Below are positions 25,129 through 32,931 of a stretch of 64,000 nucleotides of DNA, one piece after another (the first letter of the stretch is position 1; the number at the start of each line of letters is the position of its first letter). The DNA comes from Merdimmobilis hominis. GTDB taxonomy: Bacteria > Bacillota > Clostridia > Oscillospirales > Ruminococcaceae. The translations under genes were made by a program, and so were the position numbers. Location of the stretch: the NCBI RefSeq assembly GCF_021109255.1, contig NZ_JAJODG010000001.1; one strand, written 5' to 3'. The notes beneath the pieces were generated by a model, which searched no databases, had not been told where the DNA came from, and saw only the letters and a program-made list of their open reading frames with translations.

Positions 25129-26606
25129 GTATCGCACTATATCATTTTCATGTGACACAAATCAAGCGCAGCGCAGGACAATCCGCTATTGCGTCTGCCG
25201 CCTATCGCTCCGGCGAAAAGCTGCACAGCGAATACTACGGTGAGGACAGCGACTACACCAAAAAGGGCGGCGTGATTTGTTCGGAAATCCTGCTGCCGCC
25301 CTATGCCCCTCCCTCTTTCTCTGATCGGGAAACCCTATGGAATGAAGTGGAGAAAGCGGAACGGGGAAAGAAAGCGCAGCTTGCATACAGCTTTGACATT
25401 GCTTTGCAGAACGAGTTTTCCATGCAGGAGAACATCGAGCTTGCAAGGCAATTTTTATTGGAGCAGTTTGTGAGCAGGGGCATGGTGGTGGACTTCGCCG
25501 TTCACTCTCCCGACAAGGATGACGGCGGCATTTCCAATCCTCATTTCCATGTCATGTGTCCTATCCGTCCTCTGGATGAACATGGTAGATGGGGCAACAA
25601 ACAGCGGCGGGAATATCTGCTGGACGAACATGGCGAGCGTATCCGTGATGAAGCAGGAAACTATGTATTCAACGCTGTGCCGACTACCGACTGGGGCAGT
25701 CCCGACACCTTGGAAGATTGGCGGCAAGCATGGGCTGAACTGTGCAATCAGAAGTTTGCGGAAAAGGAATTGGACTGCCGGATTGACCACCGCAGCTATG
25801 AGCGACAGGGCATCGACCAGCTCCCTACTGTCCATGAGGGTGTGACCGTCCGAGCTATGGAAGCAAAGGGCATCCGCACCAACAAGGGTGATCTCAACCG
25901 CTGGATCAAGGCGACCAACGATCTGATCCGCAATCTGAAAAAGAAAATCTCTGCGCTGCTTGATTGGCTGAAAGAAGCGCATGAGGAATTGAGCAAGCCG
26001 CAAGTTCCAAATCTGGCGCAGCTTCTCAGCGAGTATTACACCAATCGTAACGCCGGGGCTTGGAGTCAGAAAGCAAAGATCGGCAATCTCAAAGAGTTCA
26101 ACGAGATTTGCAATTATCTTATGCAGAATAAACTCACAACGCCGGAGGAATTGCAGGAGCGTGTGTCTATGCTGAGTGACCGCATCGACACTTTGAAAAA
26201 CTCCATGCGTGGCAAATCCAACCGCATGAAAGAGTTGGACGAACTTCTCCGTATGGTGCAGTTTTACACTGAGGGTAAGCCCATTGCCGACAAATTGGCG
26301 ACCATCAAATGGAAAGGCAAGCGGGAGCAGTTTATGTCCGAAAATGAAAACGCACTCCGCCTGTATCACATGGCAGAGCGCAAGTTAAAACCGCATTTCA
26401 AGGATGGCAAGCTGCCTATCACCGCATGGCGCAAAGAGCGTGACCGTCTGGAACAGGAGTACAAGACCGGGCAAGCGGAGCTTTCTCCCATCTATGCGGA
26501 GGTGAAAAAGCTCTGGCAGATCAAATACAAGGTGGAGCAGGTCATCCATGAGCAGGAGCGACAGAACGCTGTTACACGGCAGAAAAAACAAGAAATCGAA
26601 CACTAA
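25122..26606 (+). CDS. mobA: MobA/MobL family relaxase
   Basis: 494 residues. The MobA/MobL relaxase domain covers about residues 1-220. SIALYHFHVTQIKRSAGQSA and AAYRSGEKL are the classic N-terminal signature, with the active-site Tyr in this region. The metal-binding His motif is HFHVMCPIRPL, with NPHFHVM providing the paired His. The rest is helical (about 250-494) with possible coiled coil. It nicks one strand at oriT and leads it into the recipient. The start is GTG at 25122 or TTG at 25125; AGAGGGG immediately upstream does not distinguish them. Confidence 0.93.
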   Translation: MLSIALYHFHVTQIKRSAGQSAIASAAYRSGEKLHSEYYGEDSDYTKKGGVICSEILLPPYAPPSFSDRETLWNEVEKAERGKKAQLAYSFDIALQNEFSMQENIELARQFLLEQFVSRGMVVDFAVHSPDKDDGGISNPHFHVMCPIRPLDEHGRWGNKQRREYLLDEHGERIRDEAGNYVFNAVPTTDWGSPDTLEDWRQAWAELCNQKFAEKELDCRIDHRSYERQGIDQLPTVHEGVTVRAMEAKGIRTNKGDLNRWIKATNDLIRNLKKKISALLDWLKEAHEELSKPQVPNLAQLLSEYYTNRNAGAWSQKAKIGNLKEFNEICNYLMQNKLTTPEELQERVSMLSDRIDTLKNSMRGKSNRMKELDELLRMVQFYTEGKPIADKLATIKWKGKREQFMSENENALRLYHMAERKLKPHFKDGKLPITAWRKERDRLEQEYKTGQAELSPIYAEVKKLWQIKYKVEQVIHEQERQNAVTRQKKQEIEH

Positions 26607-26632
26607 TCTTTACACATTTTTAGGAGGCACTT

Positions 26633-26995
26633 ATGAGCAAGAAGAAACCATTTGAACATGAAATCGACCCGGAGCTTTTGGCAGAAATCGAGGCATGGGA
26701 GCCGCAGGAGCATGACGAGCCGGAGGGATATTACTTCTCCAACCCCGACCCCTATCTTAAACCCACACCGCTGCCGCCTGACCATCCCAGACACAATTTC
26801 TGGTTTGACGAGGATGGACACATCCGTGTGAAAAATCCATCCGCTTTCTGGCTGCCGGAGTTCACCTTGCAGAAAGAGATCGGCGGCACGATCTACTCTG
26901 TCACAGGCACTTATGACGGAACGGAAACGCTGGATAAGAAAATGGAGCGTATTATGGCTGAAAAGTTTACAGAAAAGTTGGAGGATAGCGAATGA
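26633..26995 (+). CDS. TnpW-like protein with N-terminal extension
   Basis: 120 residues. The C-terminal 40 residues (LQKEIGGTIYSVTGTYDGTE, then LDKKMERIMAEKF) match the short TnpW family found beside TnpX-type recombinases, which are normally only about 60 residues. The first 75 residues are acidic and Pro/Asp-rich (EHDEPEGYYFSNPDPYLKPT) and unlike TnpW, so this looks like a fusion. AGGAGG precedes the ATG. The stop codon overlaps an ATG of the recombinase frame (ATGA). Its function is unknown. Confidence 0.7.
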   Translation: MSKKKPFEHEIDPELLAEIEAWEPQEHDEPEGYYFSNPDPYLKPTPLPPDHPRHNFWFDEDGHIRVKNPSAFWLPEFTLQKEIGGTIYSVTGTYDGTETLDKKMERIMAEKFTEKLEDSE

Positions 26996-27072
26996 CAAAT
27001 TCACAGAATCTTGGTACAATAGAAGCAACCAATCCTGTACTGGCAGTTGCCCCTTTGAAGGAGGAAACAGAA

Positions 27073-28731
27073 ATGTTACGGGCAACTGATAAAATCACCG
27101 CACTCTACTGCCGTCTATCCGTGGAAGATATGAAAGAGGATAAAAAAGGCGGCAAAGAAGATGTGTCAAATTCCATCCAGAATCAAAAAATGATCCTGCT
27201 CCAGTACGCTAAAGAAAATCGCTTTCCGAATCCGACCTTTTTCGTGGACGATGGGTACAGCGGCACGAATTATGACCGCCCCGGCTTCCAAGCCATGCTT
27301 GCGGAAATCGAAGCGGGACGAGTGGCAGTCTGTATTACCAAAGATCTATCCAGACTGGGACGAAATTCCTCGCTGACCGGGCTTTATATTAACTTTACTT
27401 TTCCAAAGTATAATGTGCGGTATATTGCCATCAACGACCATTTTGACACCATCGACCCCAACAGCACAGACAGCGATATTGCCGGTATCAAAAACTGGTT
27501 TAACGAATTTTTCGCAAAAGATACAAGCCGCAAAATCCGGGCTGTGCAGAAAGCAAAGGGTGAGCGTGGTGTACCGCTGACAACCAATGTTCCGTTTGGG
27601 TATCTCAAAGATCCGGCAGACAAAACCAAGTGGATCGTGGATGAAGCGGCGGCAATGGTAGTGAGGCGTATCTTCAAGCTGTGCATGGAGGGACGGGGAC
27701 CGATGCAGATCGCAAAGCTCTTGCAGGAGGAAAAGGTGCTTAACCCCACCGCTTACAAGCGTAGGGCGGGCATCAAAACTCCAAGCCCCGAAACCGATGT
27801 TCCCTACCATTGGAACACCAACACCGTTGTTCACATTCTGGAACGGCGGGAGTACACAGGCTGTACGGTCAACTTCAAGACCTACACCAATTCCATCTGG
27901 GACAAGAAGCAGAGGGAAACGCCCCTCGACAAACAGGCGGTTTTCTACAATACCCATCCGGCGATCATCGAGCAGGAAGTCTTTGACAAGGTGCAGGAGA
28001 TCCGGCAGCAGCGTCACCGCAGAACGAAAACAGGCAAGAGCAGTCTGTTCTCCGGCGTGGTTTACTGTGCCGACTGCGGAGCGAAAATGCGGTACTGCAC
28101 CACCAACTACTTTGAGAAGCGGCAGGATCACTTTGTATGCGCCAACTACCGAAGCAACACGGGAAGTTGTTCAGCGCACTTTATCCGGGCTGTTGTTCTG
28201 GAAGATTTGGTCTGGATGCACATGAAAGCGGTCATCTTCTATGTGACACGGTATGAGAATCACTTCCGGGCAGTTATGGAACACAAGCTTCTGCTGTCCA
28301 GCGAGGAAAAAATCTGTGCAAGCGTCAAGCGTCTGGAACAGGCGCAGCGGCGCATGGGAGAGCTCGACCGCCTGTTTATCCGCATCTATGAGGACAATGT
28401 GGCGGGACGCATCAACGATGAACGATTTTCCATGATGAGCAGAAGCTACGAAACCGAGCAGGAGCAGCTTAAAGTGGAAATCCAGACCTTGCAGCAGGAT
28501 ATTGAAGTACAGGAACGACAGATTGAAAATTTGGAGCAGTTTATCCAGAGGGTACACAAATACAAGGATTTGGACGAGCTTACCCCGTATGCTCTGCGGG
28601 AACTTGTTAAGGGAGTTTATATTGAAGCTCCCGACAAGAGCAGCGGCAAACGGCGGCAGAACATCCGCATTTCCTATGACCTTGTGGGCTTTATCCCGCT
28701 GAATGAACTGATGAAGGAGGAAACGGCATGA
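27073..28731 (+). CDS. Large serine recombinase, TnpX/Tn4451-like
   Basis: A 552-residue site-specific recombinase for excision and integration of the element. The N-terminal resolvase domain (about 8-165) has the catalytic Ser16 in ALYCRLS and GYSGTNYDRPGFQAML. The Recombinase domain (about 185-300) follows. A zinc ribbon with Cys pairs CADCGAKM and CANYRSNTGSC is at about 335-370, then a coiled coil (about 415-500) and a DUF4368-like C-terminus. AAGGAGG at 27058-27064 favours the ATG at 27073. An in-frame ATG at 26992, overlapping the previous gene as ATGA, would add 27 residues and is the alternative. Full length with no lesions, so the element could be active. Confidence 0.93.
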   Translation: MLRATDKITALYCRLSVEDMKEDKKGGKEDVSNSIQNQKMILLQYAKENRFPNPTFFVDDGYSGTNYDRPGFQAMLAEIEAGRVAVCITKDLSRLGRNSSLTGLYINFTFPKYNVRYIAINDHFDTIDPNSTDSDIAGIKNWFNEFFAKDTSRKIRAVQKAKGERGVPLTTNVPFGYLKDPADKTKWIVDEAAAMVVRRIFKLCMEGRGPMQIAKLLQEEKVLNPTAYKRRAGIKTPSPETDVPYHWNTNTVVHILERREYTGCTVNFKTYTNSIWDKKQRETPLDKQAVFYNTHPAIIEQEVFDKVQEIRQQRHRRTKTGKSSLFSGVVYCADCGAKMRYCTTNYFEKRQDHFVCANYRSNTGSCSAHFIRAVVLEDLVWMHMKAVIFYVTRYENHFRAVMEHKLLLSSEEKICASVKRLEQAQRRMGELDRLFIRIYEDNVAGRINDERFSMMSRSYETEQEQLKVEIQTLQQDIEVQERQIENLEQFIQRVHKYKDLDELTPYALRELVKGVYIEAPDKSSGKRRQNIRISYDLVGFIPLNELMKEETA

Positions 28732-28747
28732 CCGAAGCCATGCCGTT
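28722..28747 (+). terminator. Hairpin over the recombinase stop codon
   Basis: AACGGCATG (28722-28730) and CATGCCGTT (28739-28747) form a 9-bp stem spanning the TGA stop. No T-tract follows, so it may be a weak terminator or an RNA-stability hairpin. Confidence 0.45.
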
Positions 28748-28763
28748 CCTGCAAAAATACGAT

Positions 28764-28775
28764 ATTACTTTCTTA
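28764..28775 (-). repeat. Right terminal inverted repeat of the element
   Basis: ATTACTTTCTTA, the exact reverse complement of 19877-19888. Chromosomal sequence resumes at about 28776. Confidence 0.75.
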
Positions 28776-28849
28776 CGACCCCCGACCATTACGAGGGGCC
28801 ATTTTGGAGGAATCCCCACAGGGGCTTCTCCCGTGGGATGAGGTGCAGT

Positions 28850-30163
28850 ATGAAAGAAAAATTGACGGCTTCCCAGATGATTTCCCTTTCATTTATGTTG
28901 TTCGCCATCTTTTTTGGCGCTGGAAACATGATCTTCCCCCCGGCGCTGGGCCAGCAGGCCGGGGACAAATACCTGTGGGGGATCATGGGATTTGTGGCCA
29001 CCGACGTGGGGATCTCCCTATTGGGGATCATGGCGGTGGTGCGGGTCGGCTCCACCTTGGAGGATTTGGCCGGCCGGATCGGGCCCCGGTTTTCCGTCGG
29101 GTTTTCCCTGCTCATCTACCTGATGCTGGGGCCGTTGTTCGCCATGCCCCGGACCGGTGCAGTCTCCTTTGAGCTGGCGATGCTCCCCTTTTTGGGCGCC
29201 CTCCCCGTTTCTCCGGGAATGGGCTCCCTCCTGTTTAGCCTGGCGTTTTTTGGGTGTTCCATCTTTTTGTCCCTCAACCCCTCCAAGGTAGTGGACATTG
29301 TGGGCAAGGTGCTCACCCCCATCCTTCTGTTGGCCATTGGGGCGTTGACGGTGGCGTCCATCCTCCACCCCCTGGGGGCCATTGTCCCCACCACAGGGCC
29401 CTATGCCGAAATCCCCTTTTTCAAGGGCCTGGTGGAGGGGTATTTGGCGCTGGACGGCTTTGCCTCGCTGATCTTCGCGGGGATTGTCATCAACTCCATG
29501 AAGGGGTACGGCATCACCGACAAAAAGCTGTTGCAGAAAAATACCTTCTGGGTGGGGCTTATCGCTTCCGCCGCATTGGCGCTGGTCTATGTGGCGCTGG
29601 GGTACATCGGGGCCAGCTGCTCCAGCCTTCCCCTCTTTGAGAACGGGGGTCAGCTGCTCACCATGGGCGCCCGGCAGCTGTTTGGCCCCTATGGGCAGAT
29701 GATTTTGGGCCTGGCGGTGCTGTTCGCCTGCCTGACCACTTCCATCGGCCTGACCACTTCCTTCGCCGAGTATTTCCACAAGGCATTCCCACGGTTCACC
29801 TACCGCCAGGTGGTGGTAGCGGTCAACCTGTTTAGCTTCGCTGTATCCAATGTCGGCCTCTCCACCATGATCTATTACACCCTTCCGGTGCTGGTGACCT
29901 TGTATCCCGCTGTGGTGGTGATGATTGTCCTCTCCTACTTTCACGACGCCTTTGGCGGGCGCAAGCCGGTCTATCTGTGCGGGATGGGCTTTGCGCTGGC
30001 AGTGGGGGGGATCAGCGGCCTAGAAAGCTTAAAAATCACCCTGGGACCCATCACCGCCTTGGCGAAGATGCTCCCCTTCTATGATTTGGGGGTGGGATGG
30101 ATTCTGCCGGCCATAGCGGGCTGCCTGTTAGGCCTTTTGATCCCCGCCAAACAGGAGGGGTAG
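28850..30163 (+). CDS. brnQ: Branched-chain amino acid transport system II carrier protein
   Basis: A 437-residue, 12-helix Na+-coupled importer of leucine, isoleucine and valine (LIVCS family). The N-terminal signature SLSFMLFAIFFGAGNMIFPPALGQQAGDKY is clear, with FAIVINSMKGYGITDKK and TTSIGLTTSFAEYF in the body. The ATG at 28850 has GATGAGGTG directly upstream; the ATG at 28838 lies inside that site. The gene begins 75 bases from the right end of the mobile element, which now separates it from the chromosomal region it presumably followed. No promoter of consensus quality lies between the element and the gene. Confidence 0.94.
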   Translation: MKEKLTASQMISLSFMLFAIFFGAGNMIFPPALGQQAGDKYLWGIMGFVATDVGISLLGIMAVVRVGSTLEDLAGRIGPRFSVGFSLLIYLMLGPLFAMPRTGAVSFELAMLPFLGALPVSPGMGSLLFSLAFFGCSIFLSLNPSKVVDIVGKVLTPILLLAIGALTVASILHPLGAIVPTTGPYAEIPFFKGLVEGYLALDGFASLIFAGIVINSMKGYGITDKKLLQKNTFWVGLIASAALALVYVALGYIGASCSSLPLFENGGQLLTMGARQLFGPYGQMILGLAVLFACLTTSIGLTTSFAEYFHKAFPRFTYRQVVVAVNLFSFAVSNVGLSTMIYYTLPVLVTLYPAVVVMIVLSYFHDAFGGRKPVYLCGMGFALAVGGISGLESLKITLGPITALAKMLPFYDLGVGWILPAIAGCLLGLLIPAKQEG

Positions 30164-30245
30164 CTGGAATTTTGCTGGGGATGGTTGCCCCGCCGGGCTG
30201 CGGGGCATACTCTCCCCAAAACGATGTATGAAAAGGAGAGTACCT

Positions 30246-30497
30246 ATGCTGGAATACAAGTTTGACACCCAGCTCCTCATCGAGGGGGAAGCCCTTTCGG
30301 AGGACGCTATCCACGATTATATTGTGGCCAATATCCCCGGTGACTGCCTTTTGGTGGTGGGGGATGAAACGCTGATCAAAATCCACTTCCACACCAACGC
30401 CCCCTGGAAGGTGCTGGAGTATGGCGCCTCGCTGGGGGACATCCACGATGTGGTGGTAGAAAATATGGAGCGGCAGGAAAACGGCCTCCAGGGCTGA
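30246..30497 (+). CDS. Stand-alone FakA/YloV C-terminal-like domain
   Basis: An 83-residue protein resembling the segment of FakA (fatty acid kinase, YloV) after its DhaL domain. The pattern is YKFDTQLLIEGEALS, then GDCLLVVGDETLIKIHFHTNAPWKVLEYGASLGDIHDVVVENM. It contains no kinase domain. Such solo domains are often labelled 'kinase to dihydroxyacetone kinase'. It might bind FakB-like partners or be a relic. AAAGGAGAG lies 7 bases before the ATG at 30246. Frame and start are intact, so it is probably expressed. Confidence 0.75.
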   Translation: MLEYKFDTQLLIEGEALSEDAIHDYIVANIPGDCLLVVGDETLIKIHFHTNAPWKVLEYGASLGDIHDVVVENMERQENGLQG

Positions 30498-30517
30498 TGC
30501 CCTCCCGCTAGGCCGTA

Positions 30518-30552
30518 AGATCCCCCAGGGGGCATTCCCCGGGGGATTTTTG
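30518..30552 (+). terminator. Terminator after FakA-like domain gene
   Basis: GATCCCCC / GGGGGATTTTT hairpin, with CAGGGGG alternatives in the loop. Confidence 0.8.
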
Positions 30553-30608
30553 CATCCCCTGACAGGCGCAGCGGTCGTGAACAATCTTAAAACAATTGGT
30601 GCTTTGGA

Positions 30609-30637
30609 TTGTGAAAACCCAAAATTTGGGGTATACT
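30609..30637 (+). promoter_or_regulatory. Promoter of rhomboid-like gene
   Basis: TTGTGA (30609-30614), 17 bases, TATACT (30632-30637). Confidence 0.6.
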
Positions 30638-30694
30638 ATGGAACACAATCACTCTATGGGCAGCTGCCCAACTCGATGAACGGAGGCGTTTTCC

Positions 30695-31363
30695 TTGAAC
30701 AACTGGCTGGACCGGCTGGAGCGGAGATATGGCCGCTACAAAATTCCGGATCTGATGCTCTATATCACCAGCACCATGCTGGTGCTCTACCTTTTTCAAA
30801 ATGTATTGGGGCTGTTCCCGGTCAACCAATGGCTGTCCCTGGTGCCCTCCTTGGTGTTGCGGGGGCAGGTCTGGCGGCTGATCACCTTTGTGTTCCTGCC
30901 GCCCTCCTCCTCCATCCTCACCGTGCTGCTGATGCTGTACTTCTATTACTTTATCGGCAGTGCTCTGGAGAGCCATTGGGGATCCTTCCGGTTTAACGTC
31001 TACTACCTGTGTGGAGTGCTGGGGACCATCGTGGCGGCGATGATCACCGGCTATGCCACCAACAATTACCTGAACATGTCGCTGTTCCTCGCCTTTGCCG
31101 CCCTCTTCCCCGAGGAGGAGGTTCTGCTCTTCTTTGTCATCCCCATGAAGGTCAAGTATCTGGCTTATCTGGATTTGGGCTACTTTGCCATAGGGCTCCT
31201 GTTTGGGAGCTGGTCCATGCGGGCAGCCGCAGTGGCCTCCCTGATCAACTTCTTCCTGTTCTTTGGGCCGGATTACCTGCGCCGGGAGCGGGAGCGGCGG
31301 AAGTTCAAGGCGGTCCGGGATAATTTTCGCCGGCAGATGAACGATGACCGCCGGGGCTGGTAA
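30695..31363 (+). CDS. Rhomboid-fold membrane protein, probably not a protease
   Basis: 222 residues with about six membrane segments in the rhomboid order. ALESHWGSFRFNVYYLCGVLG corresponds to the conserved WGS...YYL region of loop 1/TM2. The GxSG catalytic motif is absent: LNMSLFLAFAALFPEEEVL stands in its place, and no His follows in the last helix (YLDLGYFAIG). It therefore resembles derlin/iRhom-like pseudoproteases that bind membrane clients. The tail (about 190-222) is highly basic. The start is TTG at 30695 with CGGAGG eleven bases upstream. It is a single gene between a promoter and a strong terminator. Confidence 0.75.
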   Translation: MNNWLDRLERRYGRYKIPDLMLYITSTMLVLYLFQNVLGLFPVNQWLSLVPSLVLRGQVWRLITFVFLPPSSSILTVLLMLYFYYFIGSALESHWGSFRFNVYYLCGVLGTIVAAMITGYATNNYLNMSLFLAFAALFPEEEVLLFFVIPMKVKYLAYLDLGYFAIGLLFGSWSMRAAAVASLINFFLFFGPDYLRRERERRKFKAVRDNFRRQMNDDRRGW

Positions 31364-31371
31364 CTCGGTGA

Positions 31372-31407
31372 AAAAAGGCCGGGCGCCTCAAAGCGCCCGG
31401 CCTTTTT
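31372..31407. terminator. Bidirectional terminator, rhomboid-like gene / antiporter
   Basis: AAAAAGGCCGGGCGC / GCGCCCGGCCTTTTT, a perfect 15-bp stem between convergent genes. Confidence 0.92.
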
Positions 31408-31414
31408 GTGTGGT

Positions 31415-32662
31415 TCAGTTGTGGGCAGCTCCCTCCTGCTGGACAGGGTGGGCATCCTCTTTTTCAATGGAGTGGGAGAGGAAAAGGGAAGCCTTGGCAC
31501 AAGCCGGGCCAACCATTTCATACAGCACACCGGAAGAGAGGATGATGGTGGAGAGCATAAGGCCGGTCTCGGGGGAGAGGAGCCGCTGCCCCAGCACCGC
31601 CAAGCCGATGGAGACGCCGGCCTGGGGGATCAGTGCCAAGCCCAGGTAATTGCGGATGTTGGCAGAGTAACCGCAGATCCGCGCCCCGGCGTAAGTGCCG
31701 GTGTATTTGCCCAGGATGCGGATGAAGAAGTAAAATATGCCGATGACCCCGGCTGTCGCCAGGGAGGGCAGGTTGAGACGCATGCCCGACAGGACGAAGA
31801 ACATGAGAAGGATGGGCGGGGTGAAGCTGTTTACCTGGGTGAATACCCGGTCGTTGTCGCTGACGTTGGTGTAAACAGCGCCCAGGGCCATGCAGGAGAG
31901 CAGGGGCGAAATGTCAAAGCAGGTGCAAAAGCCGGTGATGAACAAGAGGATCGCAGTGGTGAGGATCAGCCGGTGGTCAGAGGAACGGCGCTCGTTGTCG
32001 ATCAGACGGTGCAGGACATAGCCTAAGGCCCCGCCGGCGATAACGGTGACCGCGTTGAGGATGACCGGCAGAATCACTACGCCAAAATCCAAGGCTTTGG
32101 AACTGTCCTCCATGGCGCTGACCACGGCGGCGCAGACACTGAAGGCGATGAGGGCCACAGCGTCATCCAAGGCCACCACCTGGAGGATGGTGTTTACAAA
32201 CTCCCCTTTGGCTTGGTACTGGCGGATGGTCATGATGGTGGACGCGGGTGCAGTGGCCGACCCGATGGCCCCCAGCAAGAGGCAGAAGGGCATGGGCAGG
32301 TGGAAAATCAAAGCCATGGAGGCGGTGACCAGCACGGCGGCAGCCAACGATTCAAACAGGGTGAGGATGACGATTTTGCTCCCGCTGGTGCGCAGGGTGG
32401 ACAGTTTGAAATACCGCCCCACTCCAAAGGCGATGAAGGCGAGGGCCACATCGGTGACAAACTCCATGTGCTCTACAATCTCGCCGGGGATCAGGTCCAA
32501 TACGTAGGGCCCGATCAGCACGCCGGACAGGATGTAGCCGGTGACGTTGGGCAGGCGCAGTTTTTTGGTGATCCGGGTGATGACAAACCCGGCGAATAGA
32601 ATGATCGACAGGCCAAGAATGACTTGGGCGGACGCGTTGGTAATGGACGACAGATGGAACAT
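31415..32662 (-). CDS. CPA2-family cation:proton antiporter
   Basis: A 415-residue membrane protein of the Kef/NapA-like CPA2 branch exchanging Na+ or K+ for H+. It has about 12-13 segments. The TM1-2 region (FAGFVITRITKKLRLPNVTGYILSGVLIGP) and the ion-site helix with two adjacent Asp (VVALDDAVALIAFSV) are characteristic. There is no RCK/TrkA C-terminal domain, which distinguishes it from KefB/C. The ATG preceding FHLSSITNAS is chosen because AAGGAG lies about 10 bases upstream; the longer frame would add 41 polar residues. It is divergent from the LysR gene, which may regulate it. Confidence 0.9.
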   Translation of the reverse strand: MFHLSSITNASAQVILGLSIILFAGFVITRITKKLRLPNVTGYILSGVLIGPYVLDLIPGEIVEHMEFVTDVALAFIAFGVGRYFKLSTLRTSGSKIVILTLFESLAAAVLVTASMALIFHLPMPFCLLLGAIGSATAPASTIMTIRQYQAKGEFVNTILQVVALDDAVALIAFSVCAAVVSAMEDSSKALDFGVVILPVILNAVTVIAGGALGYVLHRLIDNERRSSDHRLILTTAILLFITGFCTCFDISPLLSCMALGAVYTNVSDNDRVFTQVNSFTPPILLMFFVLSGMRLNLPSLATAGVIGIFYFFIRILGKYTGTYAGARICGYSANIRNYLGLALIPQAGVSIGLAVLGQRLLSPETGLMLSTIILSSGVLYEMVGPACAKASLFLSHSIEKEDAHPVQQEGAAHN

Positions 32663-32931
32663 GATGTCGGGGCTCCTTTCGATGGTGTTTGAGGTGTTCT
32701 GGCCTTGTAGAAGATCGGGCGATTCCTCGGTCACGGGGGGAGGAAGGAGGCAAAAAAACGAGCCTCCCTGTATAGGAAAAAACAAACCTAGATAGCAGTT
32801 TTAACGGTTTTTTGTTTGCACGATCTTGATTTACTGTTGATTATAACGGTCAACTGTGCTAATATCAAATAATAATTGATTGGGTTTTTATAAATTAAAT
32901 TTATAATCCTTCCTTAAAAGGAGTAATTCCT
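32663..32931. promoter_or_regulatory. Divergent regulatory region, antiporter / LysR gene
   Basis: AT-rich 270 bases. ATAAATT-A-AATTTAT (32890-32904) is a perfect 15-base palindrome about 30 bases before the LysR start, a possible operator. TTGAT...ATAACGGTCAA near 32840-32856 is a further LysR-like T-N-A element. Exact promoters were not assigned. Confidence 0.5.

Larger units (their letters stand above)
19877..28775. mobile_element. 8.9-kb integrative mobilizable element, Tn4451/TnpX-like
   Basis: The edges are a perfect 12-bp inverted repeat, TAAGAAAGTAAT at 19877-19888 and ATTACTTTCTTA at 28764-28775. Imperfect agreement continues inward for three more bases. The content is typical of a mobilizable element: sigma-like regulator, excisionase-like HTH, a restriction-modification pair, probable oriT, DUF3847, MobA/MobL relaxase, TnpW-like protein and a large serine recombinase at the right end. 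All genes run rightward. The dinucleotide TA is the outermost base pair step at both ends and could be the crossover core; the GA core known for Tn4451 is not evident. No conjugation genes are present, so transfer would need a helper element. Confidence 0.85.
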
